Under the pieces are notes generated by a model. It saw only the letters and a program-made list of their open reading frames with translations. It did no database searches and was not told where the DNA came from. Position numbers and translations under genes: made by a program. This document shows, piece by piece, positions 1 to 9,231 of a DNA stretch of 64,000 nucleotides. The stretch is taken from contig CANLSF010000005.1 in NCBI GenBank assembly GCA_947493695.1, positions 434,001-498,000 of the forward strand. The letters are read 5' to 3'. The first letter of the stretch is position 1. Each line of letters opens with the position of its first letter. The DNA comes from an uncultured Kiloniellaceae bacterium. Lineage in GTDB: Bacteria; Pseudomonadota; Alphaproteobacteria; Kiloniellales; Kiloniellaceae.

Positions 1-143
1 GCAAGCTTAAGGTCCAGGTCGCGATCCAGGGTGATGAACTGCGTGTCACCGGAAAAAAGATCGACGACCTCCAGGCTGCAATCGCGCATGTCAAGGACAT
101 GGGAATTGAGCAACCTCTGCAATATGACAATTTCCGCAGCTAA
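1..143 (+). CDS. yajQ: YajQ family nucleotide-binding protein, 3' end only
   Basis: Only the last 47 codons are in the window, read in frame from base 3 to the TAA at 141-143. The translation runs [19 protein letters not shown], then a [14 protein letters not shown] segment, and ends [10 protein letters not shown]. This matches the C-terminal half of YajQ/DUF520, whose hallmarks are the IQGDxxRVTGKxxDDLQ block and a terminal LQFxNFR. Family members are small cytosolic proteins of about 160 residues that bind nucleotides, with cyclic-di-GMP binding reported for some. The start lies outside the window, so nothing can be said about its promoter. Identification is confident despite the truncation. 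Confidence 0.88.
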   Translation, partial: KLKVQVAIQGDELRVTGKKIDDLQAAIAHVKDMGIEQPLQYDNFRS

Positions 144-810
144 GTCGTCGTCAACGCCTCGACGTAACGAAGAGGTTTTCTTTTGGACAGCAGCGCAGCC
201 TTCCCTGCCCGCGACCTAATCCCGAGTGACCTTTTGCAATTGAAAATGCGAAGTCTGTAACTCATCGATAGAGATGCGTTGCTCACAGCGCAGCCGATCA
301 ACAACCTTTCGGCTGTATCAACGACGTGTATTTCCTCTAAAAAATGCAGAATTCGTTTTATCGCGCGCGGCCAGAAAACTGAAATATCAATGCATGCGCG
401 ATAGGGCTTACAGAAATTCCATCCCTTGCGAGATGTCATCACGTTCTTTTTACCTGCTTGTTATTGCAGAAAATTCCCAAGCTGTCGCCGCGACCGGAAA
501 CTCTTCTCCACCGCCCTCAATTTGTCATAAAGCTGCTTGATTATCACTGCCATCTCAAAACGTTACGGAAACCCATTCCTGTGACTTTTTTGTGTCACAC
601 ATCAAGTCAAGAATCATGTTTGTCTTTAGTCCTTTATAGTTATGACTTGATTTAGAAGCAGTGTTAAAAGAGTTGTATGCTTAAATATAAGTAATGCTGA
701 TATCCGCCTGTAGATTTATCCTAAAAAATAAAGTAGGGTGCCGCCTCGCTTCAACGAAAAGTGGTGTGCGCGTAAAAAAGTAGCCACCCGGAACAGATGA
801 AAAGCTGGAG
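144..810. other. Intergenic region without a recognisable gene
   Basis: This 667-base stretch separates yajQ from the GntR gene. It is more AT-rich than its surroundings, especially 590-780. Short open frames exist on both strands, the longest about 100 codons on the minus strand at 140-442, but none resembles a known family and codon use looks random. A weak hairpin with a T-rich tail just after yajQ (about 165-200) could be a terminator. A TGTGAC-N8-GTCACA dyad is listed separately. I see no tRNA or structured RNA. Confidence 0.6.
580..599. promoter_or_regulatory. Inverted repeat TGTGAC-N8-GTCACA
   Basis: Perfect 6-base arms (580-585 and 594-599) flank an 8-base T-rich spacer, about 210 bases upstream of the GntR gene. 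The half-sites resemble CRP half-sites, but the inner spacing is N10 between TGTGA and TCACA rather than N6, so it is not a canonical CRP site. It may be an operator for the downstream regulator or for an unknown factor. Confidence 0.25.
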
Positions 811-1635
811 ATGCAAGGGTATCAGCATCCCCCGAAATCAAGTAACGGCTTTATGGGGATAAGCCGACCACCTTCCCTCACAAATCAGGTGTCCAAACGT
901 ATTGTGGACGCCATTGATGAAGGAGTATTTCAACCAGGCGAACGGCTTGTGGAAACCCGTCTGGCTGAGATGTTTCAAGTGAGCAGAGGACCAATCCGCG
1001 AGGCCTTGAAGGCCCTCGAATCGGAAAACATTGTCGTCATAAAACCCGGGCGCGGCACCTTTGTCGCATCCCCCTCCTACGAGGATGTAGAACAGATCGT
1101 CGCGGTTCGCGCCGTACTTGAGGGTCTTGCAGCGCGTGCCGTCGCAGCCCAGGGGGACAAAAGCGAGCTCAGCCAGTTGAAGCTGCTATGCAAAAGCATC
1201 CAGGATGCGGTGAAGCGAGAGGACATAACCGGTTATCAACAGCTGGAGTGGCGCGTTCATGAGGTACTGTGTCAGCTTTCGAAGAATCGCCTGCTGATAC
1301 AATCCTGGCAGTCCATGCGCTGTCAATTGCGACTCTATTGGCGGGGCAAAATTACCAATATCGCGTTGGTCGAAAAGCTGGCGCTTCAGACCTGTGTTCT
1401 GGTTCGCAGCTTAACCGAGAATGATCCCAATGAGGTTGGAGACCTGTTCAGAAGTCACATTATTCTGGCCAGTTATGAAATTATGAACAAACCCGTGCCG
1501 AATTGGCTTGAGAGCTATATCACGCATCTCATTGACGCTGATTACAGAATACATCGGCTTCGGAACAATCTTGCCCGCGCGACCACACTCACAGAGGCCG
1601 ACCACATCGCCGGATCCGAATCCCTCGCCACGTAA
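811..1635 (+). CDS. GntR family transcriptional regulator, FCD (FadR-like) type
   Basis: The 274-residue protein has an N-terminal winged helix-turn-helix at about residues 25-95, with the GntR signature RLVETRLAEMFQVSRGPIREAL followed by a wing ending GRGTFVASPS. A helical FCD ligand-binding domain occupies about residues 105-235. FCD regulators usually bind a small organic acid and control adjacent catabolic genes. Here the neighbours are uppP downstream and yajQ upstream, so the target is not obvious. The ATG at 811 has GGAG immediately in front with no spacing, so the ATG at 853 is an alternative; the HTH is intact either way. The roughly 25 residues before the HTH and the polar C-terminal tail are unusual. 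Confidence 0.85.
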   Translation: MQGYQHPPKSSNGFMGISRPPSLTNQVSKRIVDAIDEGVFQPGERLVETRLAEMFQVSRGPIREALKALESENIVVIKPGRGTFVASPSYEDVEQIVAVRAVLEGLAARAVAAQGDKSELSQLKLLCKSIQDAVKREDITGYQQLEWRVHEVLCQLSKNRLLIQSWQSMRCQLRLYWRGKITNIALVEKLALQTCVLVRSLTENDPNEVGDLFRSHIILASYEIMNKPVPNWLESYITHLIDADYRIHRLRNNLARATTLTEADHIAGSESLAT

Positions 1636-1708
1636 ACAGCTTGAAGTTCACAAACAATCTGAGCCAGCTGATCCCACCCTGACATCTGCGGTCTGAAAAC
1701 GCCGCAGT

Positions 1709-1738
1709 TTGACAGCGTCATTCAGCTGAATTTATTCA
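1709..1738 (+). promoter_or_regulatory. Putative promoter for uppP
   Basis: TTGACA at 1709-1714 is a perfect -35 hexamer. A loose -10 (TTTATT at 1731-1736 or TATTCA at 1733-1738) follows at 16-18 bases. The stretch to the ATG at 1847 is AT-rich. This fits a sigma-70 type promoter for uppP, by inspection only. Confidence 0.4.
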
Positions 1739-1846
1739 AAGTAATCATATTGTAACCATAATCAGGCTCTAAATGCGCCTGTCTGATTAATCGTGCAGGT
1801 GTCAAATCCGACACCGGGAAAAATTTATTTAAGGGCGTCGCCAACC

Positions 1847-2641
1847 ATGGGCGAGTTTCAAGTTCTGGTTCTGGCTTTGGTTCAGGGCATTACCGAGTTT
1901 CTACCAATCAGTTCTTCAGGCCATCTGGTTCTCGTTCCCGCCGTTACCGGCTGGCAGGATCAGGGCCTGATGATGGACGTCGCAGTGCATGTCGGCACCC
2001 TGGGCGCAGTTGTTGCGTATTTCTGGCGAGACCTGCTCGACCTCGCTCTCGGACTGCCGAAAGTCCTCACTGACCGAGATGATCCCAAGGCACGTCTCAT
2101 TGCCTATCTCGCCATAGCGACGATACCTGTCGTGTTTGCGGGCATGCTCATCATTCAATCTGCGGACAGCCTGCGATCGATCGAGGTGATTGGCTGGACG
2201 ACACTTGGGTTCGGTATCGCGCTCTTCGCGGCGGATAAGCTTGGCAAGGTGACGCGGAAAATTGAAAACATGCTGTACCGTGACGCTCTGGTCATCGGTA
2301 TTGCACAGGCTCTGGCGCTCATTCCCGGCACAAGCCGTTCCGGAATTACCATGACGGCGGCCAGAGTGTTGGGCTTTAACCGCAGTGAAGCCGCCAGGTT
2401 CTCCATGCTGCTGTCTATTCCCGTCATTGTCGCGGCCGGCACCCTTGTCGGTATGAAGCTCCACAGTGCCGGCGCAATCGAAATCGGGACGGACGTCATT
2501 CTGGCAACCGCCTTCTCATTCATTTCGGCGCTGCTTGCCATCTGGTGGCTGATGAATTGGTTGAACCGGGCAAACTTCACCCTGCTCGCCGCCTACCGGG
2601 TCGTTCTCGGATGTGGTCTGCTGTTCTGGGCCTACACTTAA
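1847..2641 (+). CDS. uppP: Undecaprenyl-diphosphatase (bacitracin resistance protein)
   Basis: UppP/BacA is an integral inner-membrane phosphatase that converts undecaprenyl pyrophosphate to the monophosphate, recycling the lipid carrier for peptidoglycan and other envelope polymers. Both family motifs are visible: ALVQGITEFLPISSSGHL near the N-terminus, with its catalytic Glu, and PGTSRSGITM near residue 160. About seven hydrophobic segments span the 264 residues, the usual length. The frame stays open upstream to a GTG at 1793, but the ATG at 1847 gives the standard MGEFQVLVLALVQG start. The gene appears monocistronic and converges with the Lrp-type gene. Confidence 0.96.
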   Translation: MGEFQVLVLALVQGITEFLPISSSGHLVLVPAVTGWQDQGLMMDVAVHVGTLGAVVAYFWRDLLDLALGLPKVLTDRDDPKARLIAYLAIATIPVVFAGMLIIQSADSLRSIEVIGWTTLGFGIALFAADKLGKVTRKIENMLYRDALVIGIAQALALIPGTSRSGITMTAARVLGFNRSEAARFSMLLSIPVIVAAGTLVGMKLHSAGAIEIGTDVILATAFSFISALLAIWWLMNWLNRANFTLLAAYRVVLGCGLLFWAYT

Positions 2642-2698
2642 ATCCGGCCGCTTTGTATTCCCTGCCCGCCACCTGCTGTTCGATACTTTTAGGCCTCT

Positions 2699-3172
2699 TC
2701 AAGGCGCCAGGTGCCCGAGTGGAAGCGCCGTTTTATATTGCACCTGCTTGAGTGCGAAGCTCGACTTGATCCCGGCTATTCCGGGGATACGTGTCAGGTG
2801 CTCCAGCACGAACTTTTCGTAAGCCTGCAGATCAGGCACCACGACTCGCAGCAGATAGTCGAATTCCCCGGTCATCAGGTAACACTCCATCACCTCCGGA
2901 CGGTTCTGCAAGGCGGTCTCAAAACGCTCCAACCAATCTTCAACCTGCTTTTCCAGTGTCACACTGACGAACACATTCACCGGCAGGCCGATCACTTTCG
3001 GCTCAACGATTGCAGCGTACTTCCGCACGACCCCTGCATCCTCCAGCGCCCGCACCCGGCGCCAACAGGGTGACGCAGACAATCCAACCGCCTCTGCAAG
3101 CTCGCTATTGGAAATGCGAGCATTCTCCTGAAGGCAGTTCAGGATCTTCCGGTCCAGTTCATCAAGCTTCAT
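2699..3172 (-). CDS. Lrp/AsnC family transcriptional regulator
   Basis: The 157-residue protein has an N-terminal HTH ([19 protein letters not shown], then [19 protein letters not shown]) and a C-terminal RAM/AsnC ligand domain with the [18 protein letters not shown] block. Lrp-family proteins usually sense an amino acid and control a divergently placed catabolic gene. The divergent neighbour is an AceE-like E1 component, an arrangement like mdeR-mdeB of Pseudomonas putida (methionine/2-oxobutyrate catabolism), although no methionine gamma-lyase gene is here. The ATG at 3172 was chosen because the HTH starts directly after it; the frame is open for 68 more codons upstream. An Lrp-like box lies about 35 bases upstream. 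Confidence 0.9.
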   Translation of the reverse strand: MKLDELDRKILNCLQENARISNSELAEAVGLSASPCWRRVRALEDAGVVRKYAAIVEPKVIGLPVNVFVSVTLEKQVEDWLERFETALQNRPEVMECYLMTGEFDYLLRVVVPDLQAYEKFVLEHLTRIPGIAGIKSSFALKQVQYKTALPLGHLAP

Positions 3173-3206
3173 TTTTGGAAAATTCTTTCTCAAAATTGAT
3201 ACATTG

Positions 3207-3221
3207 AAGAAAATATTACCT
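3207..3221. promoter_or_regulatory. Candidate Lrp-type operator between the regulator and the AceE-like gene
   Basis: The AT-rich block AAGAAAATATTACCT matches about 11 of 15 positions of the E. coli Lrp consensus (YAGHAWATTWTDCTR). It sits 35 bases before the regulator's start codon in the 191-base divergent spacer, where autoregulation and control of the E1 gene would be expected. Inference from position and composition. Confidence 0.35.
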
Positions 3222-3363
3222 TTTTCACATGATATGAAAGGACAAATAGCAAGGTTCGAACTCTGCTTTTCGGATAAAGTAGTTCTATCAAGCCTCTGTC
3301 GCGGGACAGGAGCCGGATGAGCTTGCCGTTTAGCCGCGGTCAGACACGAAAACGGAGCCCACA

Positions 3364-5832
3364 ATGGTAAAGCCAATATCTATCGCGCAGAAGAAACCGG
3401 AGCCCCGGATCGAGCGCCTGGAGGAAGCCGGAAAGCTCTCAATGCTGCGCGCACTTGAGAAGAAGATCCTTTGGCTCGCCACCTGGACCGTCCACAACGC
3501 AAACCATCTTCGCGAAAGTCAGGATGGCCTCAAGGTCGGCGGTCATCAGGCTTCCTGTGCTTCTCTGGTCACAATCATGACCGCGCTTTACATGGATGTT
3601 CTTCGCCCGCAGGACCGGGTGGCTGTAAAGCCGCATGCCAGCCCGGTATTCCACGCGATCCAGTATCTTCTGGGCAAGCAAACGCAGGAGAAGCTCGAGG
3701 CCTTCCGCGCCTTCGGCGGCGCACAGTCCTATCCGTCACGCACCAAAGACAGCGACGATGTCGACATCTCAACCGGTTCGGTCGGTCTGGGTGTCGCGAT
3801 GACCAGCTTCGCCAGCCTGGTTCAGGACTTTGTGCAACTGCGTAAAATGACCGGCAAAGACGCGCCGACCGGCCGTATGATCGCGCTGGCAGGTGACGCG
3901 GAACTCGACGAGGGCAACATTTACGAGGCCCTGCTTGAAGGCTGGAAGCACGACATCCGCAATGTCTGGTGGGTGATCGACTACAATCGTCAAAGTCTCG
4001 ACGCGGTGGTTCAGGACCGTCTGTTCGGGCGCATCGACAGCCTCTTCGAGACCATGGGCTGGCGCGTGATTACCTTGAAATACGGAAAGCTTCTGGAGGC
4101 CGCCTTCAAGGAGTCCGGCGGAAAGCGCCTGCGCGATTGGATCGACTCCTGCCCGAACTCGCTCTATTCAACGCTCGTATTTAAGGGGGGCGCCGCCTGG
4201 CGTGCACAACTGCAGGCCGACATCGGCGATAAGCCGGGCATTCGCAAACTCCTGGACCGGCGTGACGACGACGCCCTGGCGCAGTTGATGACCAATCTGG
4301 CGGGGCACGACATCGAAGCTGTCCTGGATGCCTTTCACAGTATCGACGACGACAGACCCACATGCTTCATAGCCTATACAATCAAGGGCTACGGTTTGCC
4401 ACTGGCCGGGCATAAGGACAATCATGCCGGACTGATGACCCTGGAACAGATGGAAAGCTTTCGCGCACAGAACGATATCGCTTCGGGAATGGAATGGGAT
4501 CCCTTGGCCGGTTTGCCTTTGTCTGCGGAGGTTCTCGAAGCCTTTTTAGACAAGGTTCCCTTTGCATCGCCTGTGCATCGGCGCACGTCCGCTCCGGCCA
4601 TTGCTTCGCCTGATAACTTCCCGCAACCCACGGGCCAGCGGATGTCGACCCAGGAAGGCTTTGGCAAGATCATGACAGAGCTGGCCCGGGATGGCGGTGT
4701 CCTGGCCGATCACATCGTTACGACATCACCGGATGTTACGGTCTCCACCAATCTGGGAGGATGGGTCAATCGGCGTGGTATTTTCGACCGACACGACCGG
4801 GCAGACACTTTCAAGGACCAGAAGGTTGCTTCCGCGCAGCGTTGGCTTATGTCTCCACAAGGCCAGCATATAGAACTGGGAATCGCGGAGAATAACCTCT
4901 TCCTCCTGCTGGGCGCGCTGGGGCTGTCTCACTCGCTCTTCGGCACGCGCCTGCTGCCGATCGGCACCCTCTACGATCCCTTCATTCAGCGCGGCCTCGA
5001 TGCCTTGAACTATGCCTGTTATCAGGACGCGCGTTTTATTGTGGTTGCGACACCTTCGGGCCTGACGCTGGCGCCGGAAGGTGGTGCCCATCAGTCAATC
5101 TCAACACCGCTGATCGGTATGGCGCAGGACGGTCTGGCGGCCTTCGAACCCGCCTTTGTCGATGAACTCTCGGCGATTATGGCCTGGTCGTTCGATTATC
5201 TGCAACGCGATGGCAGCAAAGCAGCGCGTGGAGAAAGGCCGGGCGACCACAATGCCGAAGTCGACTGGTTACGTGATTCTGAAGGCGGCGCGGTTTACCT
5301 GCGGCTTTCGACAAGAAGCCTGGAGCAACCCGAACGCGTTTTAGACTCAGCCTTACGCCGCGACATCATCCAGGGCGGCTACTGGCTTCACCCACCGACA
5401 CGCGGATCGTCTCTGGCCATCCTCTGCAGTGGCGCGGTGACTCCCGAAGCGATTGAGGCTCATCGCAACCTCGCAGAAGAAATTCCCGGTGTTGGGCTTA
5501 TGGTCATAACCTCGGCTGACCGAATGAACGCCGAATGGAGCGCAGCGGAGCGGGCCCGTCAGCAGGGTCACTCAACGGCGACCTCTCACATCGAACGCTT
5601 GCTCGCCCCGCTCGCGTCTGATGCAAGACTGGTTTCGGTGATCGACGGACACCCTGCCAGCCTGGCCTGGCTCGGCTCGGTGCGAGGCCAGCGTCAACAC
5701 GCTTTGGGTGTCGAACATTTTGGTCAATCCGGTTCGCTCGACGATCTTTATCGCCATTACCGGATAGATAGCAGCGCTATTCTTGATGCCTGCGCCGCTG
5801 CCTGCCTGCAGCAGGCAAGAAAGACGCCATAA
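3364..5832 (+). CDS. Homodimeric-type 2-oxoacid (pyruvate-like) dehydrogenase E1 / transketolase-like protein
   Basis: The 822-residue cytosolic protein belongs to the ThDP-dependent AceE/transketolase superfamily. The N-terminal third carries the ThDP/Mg motif region [18 protein letters not shown] followed by IDYNRQSLD. The middle has a transketolase-type pyrimidine-binding region ([20 protein letters not shown]), and the C-terminus resembles a transketolase C domain. AceE from enterics is about 887 residues, so this is a shorter paralogue. No E2 or E3 gene is nearby. The divergent Lrp-type regulator suggests a substrate-induced catabolic enzyme, perhaps for 2-oxobutyrate or another 2-oxoacid, as for MdeB. 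Start ATG at 3364 is preceded by GGAG. Family assignment is firm; substrate is inference. Confidence 0.82.
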   Translation: MVKPISIAQKKPEPRIERLEEAGKLSMLRALEKKILWLATWTVHNANHLRESQDGLKVGGHQASCASLVTIMTALYMDVLRPQDRVAVKPHASPVFHAIQYLLGKQTQEKLEAFRAFGGAQSYPSRTKDSDDVDISTGSVGLGVAMTSFASLVQDFVQLRKMTGKDAPTGRMIALAGDAELDEGNIYEALLEGWKHDIRNVWWVIDYNRQSLDAVVQDRLFGRIDSLFETMGWRVITLKYGKLLEAAFKESGGKRLRDWIDSCPNSLYSTLVFKGGAAWRAQLQADIGDKPGIRKLLDRRDDDALAQLMTNLAGHDIEAVLDAFHSIDDDRPTCFIAYTIKGYGLPLAGHKDNHAGLMTLEQMESFRAQNDIASGMEWDPLAGLPLSAEVLEAFLDKVPFASPVHRRTSAPAIASPDNFPQPTGQRMSTQEGFGKIMTELARDGGVLADHIVTTSPDVTVSTNLGGWVNRRGIFDRHDRADTFKDQKVASAQRWLMSPQGQHIELGIAENNLFLLLGALGLSHSLFGTRLLPIGTLYDPFIQRGLDALNYACYQDARFIVVATPSGLTLAPEGGAHQSISTPLIGMAQDGLAAFEPAFVDELSAIMAWSFDYLQRDGSKAARGERPGDHNAEVDWLRDSEGGAVYLRLSTRSLEQPERVLDSALRRDIIQGGYWLHPPTRGSSLAILCSGAVTPEAIEAHRNLAEEIPGVGLMVITSADRMNAEWSAAERARQQGHSTATSHIERLLAPLASDARLVSVIDGHPASLAWLGSVRGQRQHALGVEHFGQSGSLDDLYRHYRIDSSAILDACAAACLQQARKTP

Positions 5833-5853
5833 GGGAGTTTTGCGAAGGGAAGC

Positions 5854-7398
5854 CTAGAGGGCCGACAGCGCGCTGCCGGGCGCCTCGCCTTCAAAGATCA
5901 CACGTTCACGCGGCAGTTTCACCGAAGCTGTGGTGCCCTTGCCCAACTCACTTGAAAGCGTCAGGGAACCGCCGTGAAGTTCGCAAAGAGAATTTGCGAT
6001 CGGCAGGCCCAGGCCTGTGCCTTCCTGCGTATAGTTATGGTCCCCGGTCGCCTGCACGAAGGGGCTCAAAACCTGCTGCAAGTCCTCTTCACTCATACCT
6101 TTTCCGTTGTCGCGCACCTCGATGACAAACTCGTTCTCCCTGCCAAGCCCGGCATGTAGCGAAACATCACCGCCTTTCGGCGTAAACTTCACGGCATTCG
6201 ACAAGAGATTAATAATGATCTGTTTGATCTTGAGCTCGTCGACAAATATGCACGGCAGGTCGCCGCACTGCTCCAGTGTAAGCCTTACCGCAGCTTTCTC
6301 TGCCCGAGGTCTGATCAAACGCTCACAGGACTGGATCAGTTCCGAGGCCTCGATCCGGTCTTCGATGAGCTGATAGTTTCCGGATTCGATTTTCGCAAGA
6401 TCCAGAATGTCGTTTATGATCCCGAGCAAAAGCTGCCCGCTCTCATGGATATCGTGGGCATAGCCTTTATACACTACCTTGCCCACCGGACCGGCGATCT
6501 CGCGCTCGATCGCTTCCGAAAACCCGATGATCGCATTAAGAGGTGTGCGAAGTTCGTGGCTCATGTTTGCGAGGAAGTCGGACTTGGTCCGGTTCGCAAC
6601 CTCGGCCTCTTCCTTCGCACGCAAAAGTTGTCTTCTGGCTTCGAAATCCGCCGTGGCATCACTGGCTGAACCGCGGTACCCCAGAAACGCACCATCCGGT
6701 CCGAAGACCGGCATGCCACTGGTCCGTACATAGCGGACTTCGCCATATTCCGTTTTGAGCCGGTATATGAAATCCCGGAATTCCTTATGCGCCTTCAGGT
6801 CGGCCATATGGGCATCCCAGTCATCTCTATCCTGGCTCGTAATCTCGTACGCTTCGCGAAGCTCGATATCCGTCTTTCCCAGAGACTTCTCAAGCGCAAT
6901 TACGAAATCTTCGCTGGAGGGTTTGGAGAAATAGGTAAACCGCAGATCTGCGTCCATCTCCCAGAACCAGTCCGACGAGACGCTGGCAAAATCCTTGAAG
7001 CGCTGTTCGCTGCCGCTCAGCAGGTGTCCCTGCCCTACGTAAGGGCCATTGCGCATCAGAACGACGAGCATACACTCAAAACCCGCGAAATCGGTCGGTG
7101 TTCCGTTTACGGTTGCCCAGACCCAATCGCCATCGCCGGTTCGAATTCCAATGCGCATATCTTCCAAACGCCCATCGCGCTGGATAATGCCCAATACGGT
7201 CTCGCCTTTTTCAGGCTGCTGATAAAATTCGATGGTACTGCGCCCGACAATCTCGGACGCCGGCATGGCGAGAAATTTTTCAACGTGTTTATTGACGAAC
7301 AGGATTTTGCCATCAGAGATTCGGCTGATTGCGATCGGAACCGGCGCGGCATCAATAATCGCCCGGTAATCCTGACCACCTAAATCAATATCGTCCAT
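5854..7398 (-). CDS. PAS-domain sensor histidine kinase
   Basis: The 514-residue protein has two PAS domains (about residues 10-115 and 130-250), a HisKA dimerisation domain with the phosphoacceptor in NMSHELRTPLNAIIGF (His281), and a C-terminal HATPase_c domain with the N box IIINLLSNAVKFTPKGG and G boxes DNGKGMS and GTGLGLPI. No transmembrane segment or signal peptide is visible, so it is probably a soluble cytoplasmic kinase sensing an internal cue. No response regulator gene is adjacent, so it is an orphan kinase and its partner is unknown. It converges with the AceE-like gene, leaving 21 bases between stops. Confidence 0.93.
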   Translation of the reverse strand: MDDIDLGGQDYRAIIDAAPVPIAISRISDGKILFVNKHVEKFLAMPASEIVGRSTIEFYQQPEKGETVLGIIQRDGRLEDMRIGIRTGDGDWVWATVNGTPTDFAGFECMLVVLMRNGPYVGQGHLLSGSEQRFKDFASVSSDWFWEMDADLRFTYFSKPSSEDFVIALEKSLGKTDIELREAYEITSQDRDDWDAHMADLKAHKEFRDFIYRLKTEYGEVRYVRTSGMPVFGPDGAFLGYRGSASDATADFEARRQLLRAKEEAEVANRTKSDFLANMSHELRTPLNAIIGFSEAIEREIAGPVGKVVYKGYAHDIHESGQLLLGIINDILDLAKIESGNYQLIEDRIEASELIQSCERLIRPRAEKAAVRLTLEQCGDLPCIFVDELKIKQIIINLLSNAVKFTPKGGDVSLHAGLGRENEFVIEVRDNGKGMSEEDLQQVLSPFVQATGDHNYTQEGTGLGLPIANSLCELHGGSLTLSSELGKGTTASVKLPRERVIFEGEAPGSALSAL

Positions 7399-7806
7399 AA
7401 CTACACTGCATCACAATCGTCCGATAAGTTCTGACGATCCTATAGATCCAGCCCCCTGTTGCGCGCCTCAGATCACCTCAAGCCAAATACACGGCAGTTT
7501 TCCTGCTCACTTTTTAACTCATCACTCTCAGAAACCGGCTCGTAAGTACACCAGTAAAGAGTTTTCTACGAACAGATTATTCCCCTATTCACAACCGAAC
7601 TCTTAAGAGGTTTTATAAATATTGATTGAAAAAGGAGTCGCGTTTGAGCCTCTCGGAACGGGTTGCTTTATTGTGTCAGTGATAAGAATGCAAAAAAAGC
7701 GATCCATTGCAAATGCGATATCGTTAAGTTTCACTCATAACAAGCATTAGTAGTACTCAACACGATAAAAAGCACTAAACCAACCCTGTCGTTTTCGTCA
7801 GGAGTC
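7399..7806. other. Intergenic region with no recognised feature
   Basis: These 408 bases lie between the start of the histidine kinase gene and the end of cobB (both minus strand), so they should contain the kinase promoter and the 3' end of the cobA-cobB transcript. The segment is clearly AT-richer than the flanking genes. No convincing reading frame, tRNA or B12-riboswitch motif was found. A few A- or T-rich tracts (about 7690-7770) could be transcription signals. Confidence 0.5.
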
Positions 7807-9213
7807 TCAAACTGTAGAATCAATGATGTGCAGGAATGACCCCATAACGTTTTCCTTGCGCAAACCTGCATTACCCAAATCGGCTCCACGCGCATCCTTC
7901 AAGCCAAACAGCCGGTTTTCGGGTTCGGTCGAATGCGTCGTCGTCGAATTGTCAGCAGGACGAAGCTCGCGGGCGTAGTGAAATTCATGGCCACGAAATG
8001 CTTGCCCTACCCCGCCAATGGGCGTGTTCTGCAAAAGCGCCGCCTGCCGATAACCAAGCACCATCCGACGCTTCGACTTCTCTCCGCCGTCACGGGCAAA
8101 GGATGTCTCCAGGGGCAGAAGTCCGGACATCTTGTGGCGCACGCCATCAGCGTCGATCAAACCTTCGCCCAACACCATGTATCCACCGCACTCGCCGTAA
8201 AGGATCGCACCGCGCCGGGCTGCATCCTTCAAACCGGCATGAAATTCTGTGTTATCTGCCAGTCTGGCAGCATGGAGTTCGGGATATCCTCCCGGTAGGT
8301 AGACGGCATCGACTGTTGAAGTTGGGGCTTCATCGGCGAGGGGAGAAAAAACCTCAATCTCAGCGCCGGCGGCCCGCCAGGCATCCAGCAGGAAAGGATA
8401 GCTGAAAGCAAATGCCGTATCGCGAGCGACCGCGATTCGTTGTCCCAAGGGCACCATGCCCGGCCGAGAAGATCCGGATAACTCCTGATTCCCGACATGA
8501 TATGCGTCCCCGGCACGAGACTTTGCGAGCCCCGCAAGGCGCTCACAATCAATGTCGCCTGCAATGTCGTTGGCCGCAGATTCCAAAAAGATATCCAACG
8601 CCTCATGTTCCCCGGCCTGCACCAGCCCAAGGTGCCGGGAAGGCAACGCCAGCTCTTGGTTGTGGCGTACAAATCCAAGGACCGGAACCTTGAGCGGCTC
8701 ACAGGCCTTTGCAAGCATCCCGGAATGACGTTCGCTGCCCACCCGATTGAAGATCACACCCGCGAGCGTGAGGCGCGGGTCCAGTGTTTTGAAACCATGA
8801 ACGATCGCAGCCGCGGAGGCAGCCATCCCGCGGGCATCGACGACCAGCACGACTGGCCAGCCGGTCAGGAGCGCCAGATCTGCGGTCGAGCCCCGTCCGT
8901 CTGGCGCACCGTCAAACAGCCCCATGACCCCCTCGCCAAGAACGAAATCAGCGCCCTCGCCCGCCGCCTGAACAAGATGTTGCAGGCTGGCGGGACGCAT
9001 CGCCCAACTATCCAGTGTCGTGCAGACCTGGCCGCTCGCCGCCGCATGAAACGCCGGGTCGATGTAATCCGGCCCGACTTTGATCGAGGCGACAGGGCGA
9101 TTGAGCTGACGAAAGCGGCGCAACAACGCCAGTGTGATCGACGTCTTGCCACTCCCCGAACTGGGTGCGGCAATCAGAAGTCCTGGAGGTATGCTTTTGT
9201 CCGGGAGCGGCAT
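7807..9213 (-). CDS. cobB: Cobyrinate / hydrogenobyrinate a,c-diamide synthase
   Basis: CobB/CbiA uses glutamine and ATP to amidate the a and c carboxylates of the corrin ring. The 468-residue protein has an N-terminal dethiobiotin-synthetase-like ATPase domain with a P-loop (APSSGSGKTS, residues 16-25) and the DYIDPAFHA segment. A C-terminal class I glutamine amidotransferase domain carries the nucleophile in YGECGGYMVLGEG and a conserved RGHEFHYA block. Length is normal. It lies 18 bases downstream of cobA on the same strand, so the two form an operon. Because CbiX and CbiD are nearby, the natural substrate is likelier to be cobyrinic acid (CbiA role) than the cobalt-free compound. Confidence 0.94.
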   Translation of the reverse strand: MPLPDKSIPPGLLIAAPSSGSGKTSITLALLRRFRQLNRPVASIKVGPDYIDPAFHAAASGQVCTTLDSWAMRPASLQHLVQAAGEGADFVLGEGVMGLFDGAPDGRGSTADLALLTGWPVVLVVDARGMAASAAAIVHGFKTLDPRLTLAGVIFNRVGSERHSGMLAKACEPLKVPVLGFVRHNQELALPSRHLGLVQAGEHEALDIFLESAANDIAGDIDCERLAGLAKSRAGDAYHVGNQELSGSSRPGMVPLGQRIAVARDTAFAFSYPFLLDAWRAAGAEIEVFSPLADEAPTSTVDAVYLPGGYPELHAARLADNTEFHAGLKDAARRGAILYGECGGYMVLGEGLIDADGVRHKMSGLLPLETSFARDGGEKSKRRMVLGYRQAALLQNTPIGGVGQAFRGHEFHYARELRPADNSTTTHSTEPENRLFGLKDARGADLGNAGLRKENVMGSFLHIIDSTV

Positions 9214-9231
9214 AAACCTGAAGCCTCGGTG

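Noticed and set aside
140-442. A 100-codon minus-strand open frame beside yajQ
   Set aside because: No similarity to a known family, no ribosome-binding site, odd composition, and it lies in an AT-rich intergenic stretch.
580-599. CRP/FNR site reading of the TGTGAC dyad
   Set aside because: TGTGA and TCACA are separated by 10 bases, not the 6 of CRP; it is kept only as an unassigned inverted repeat.
7634-7682. A 12-codon frame starting TTG after AAAAAGGAGT, resembling a leader peptide
   Set aside because: It precedes no gene on the plus strand; one good Shine-Dalgarno match is not enough to call a gene.
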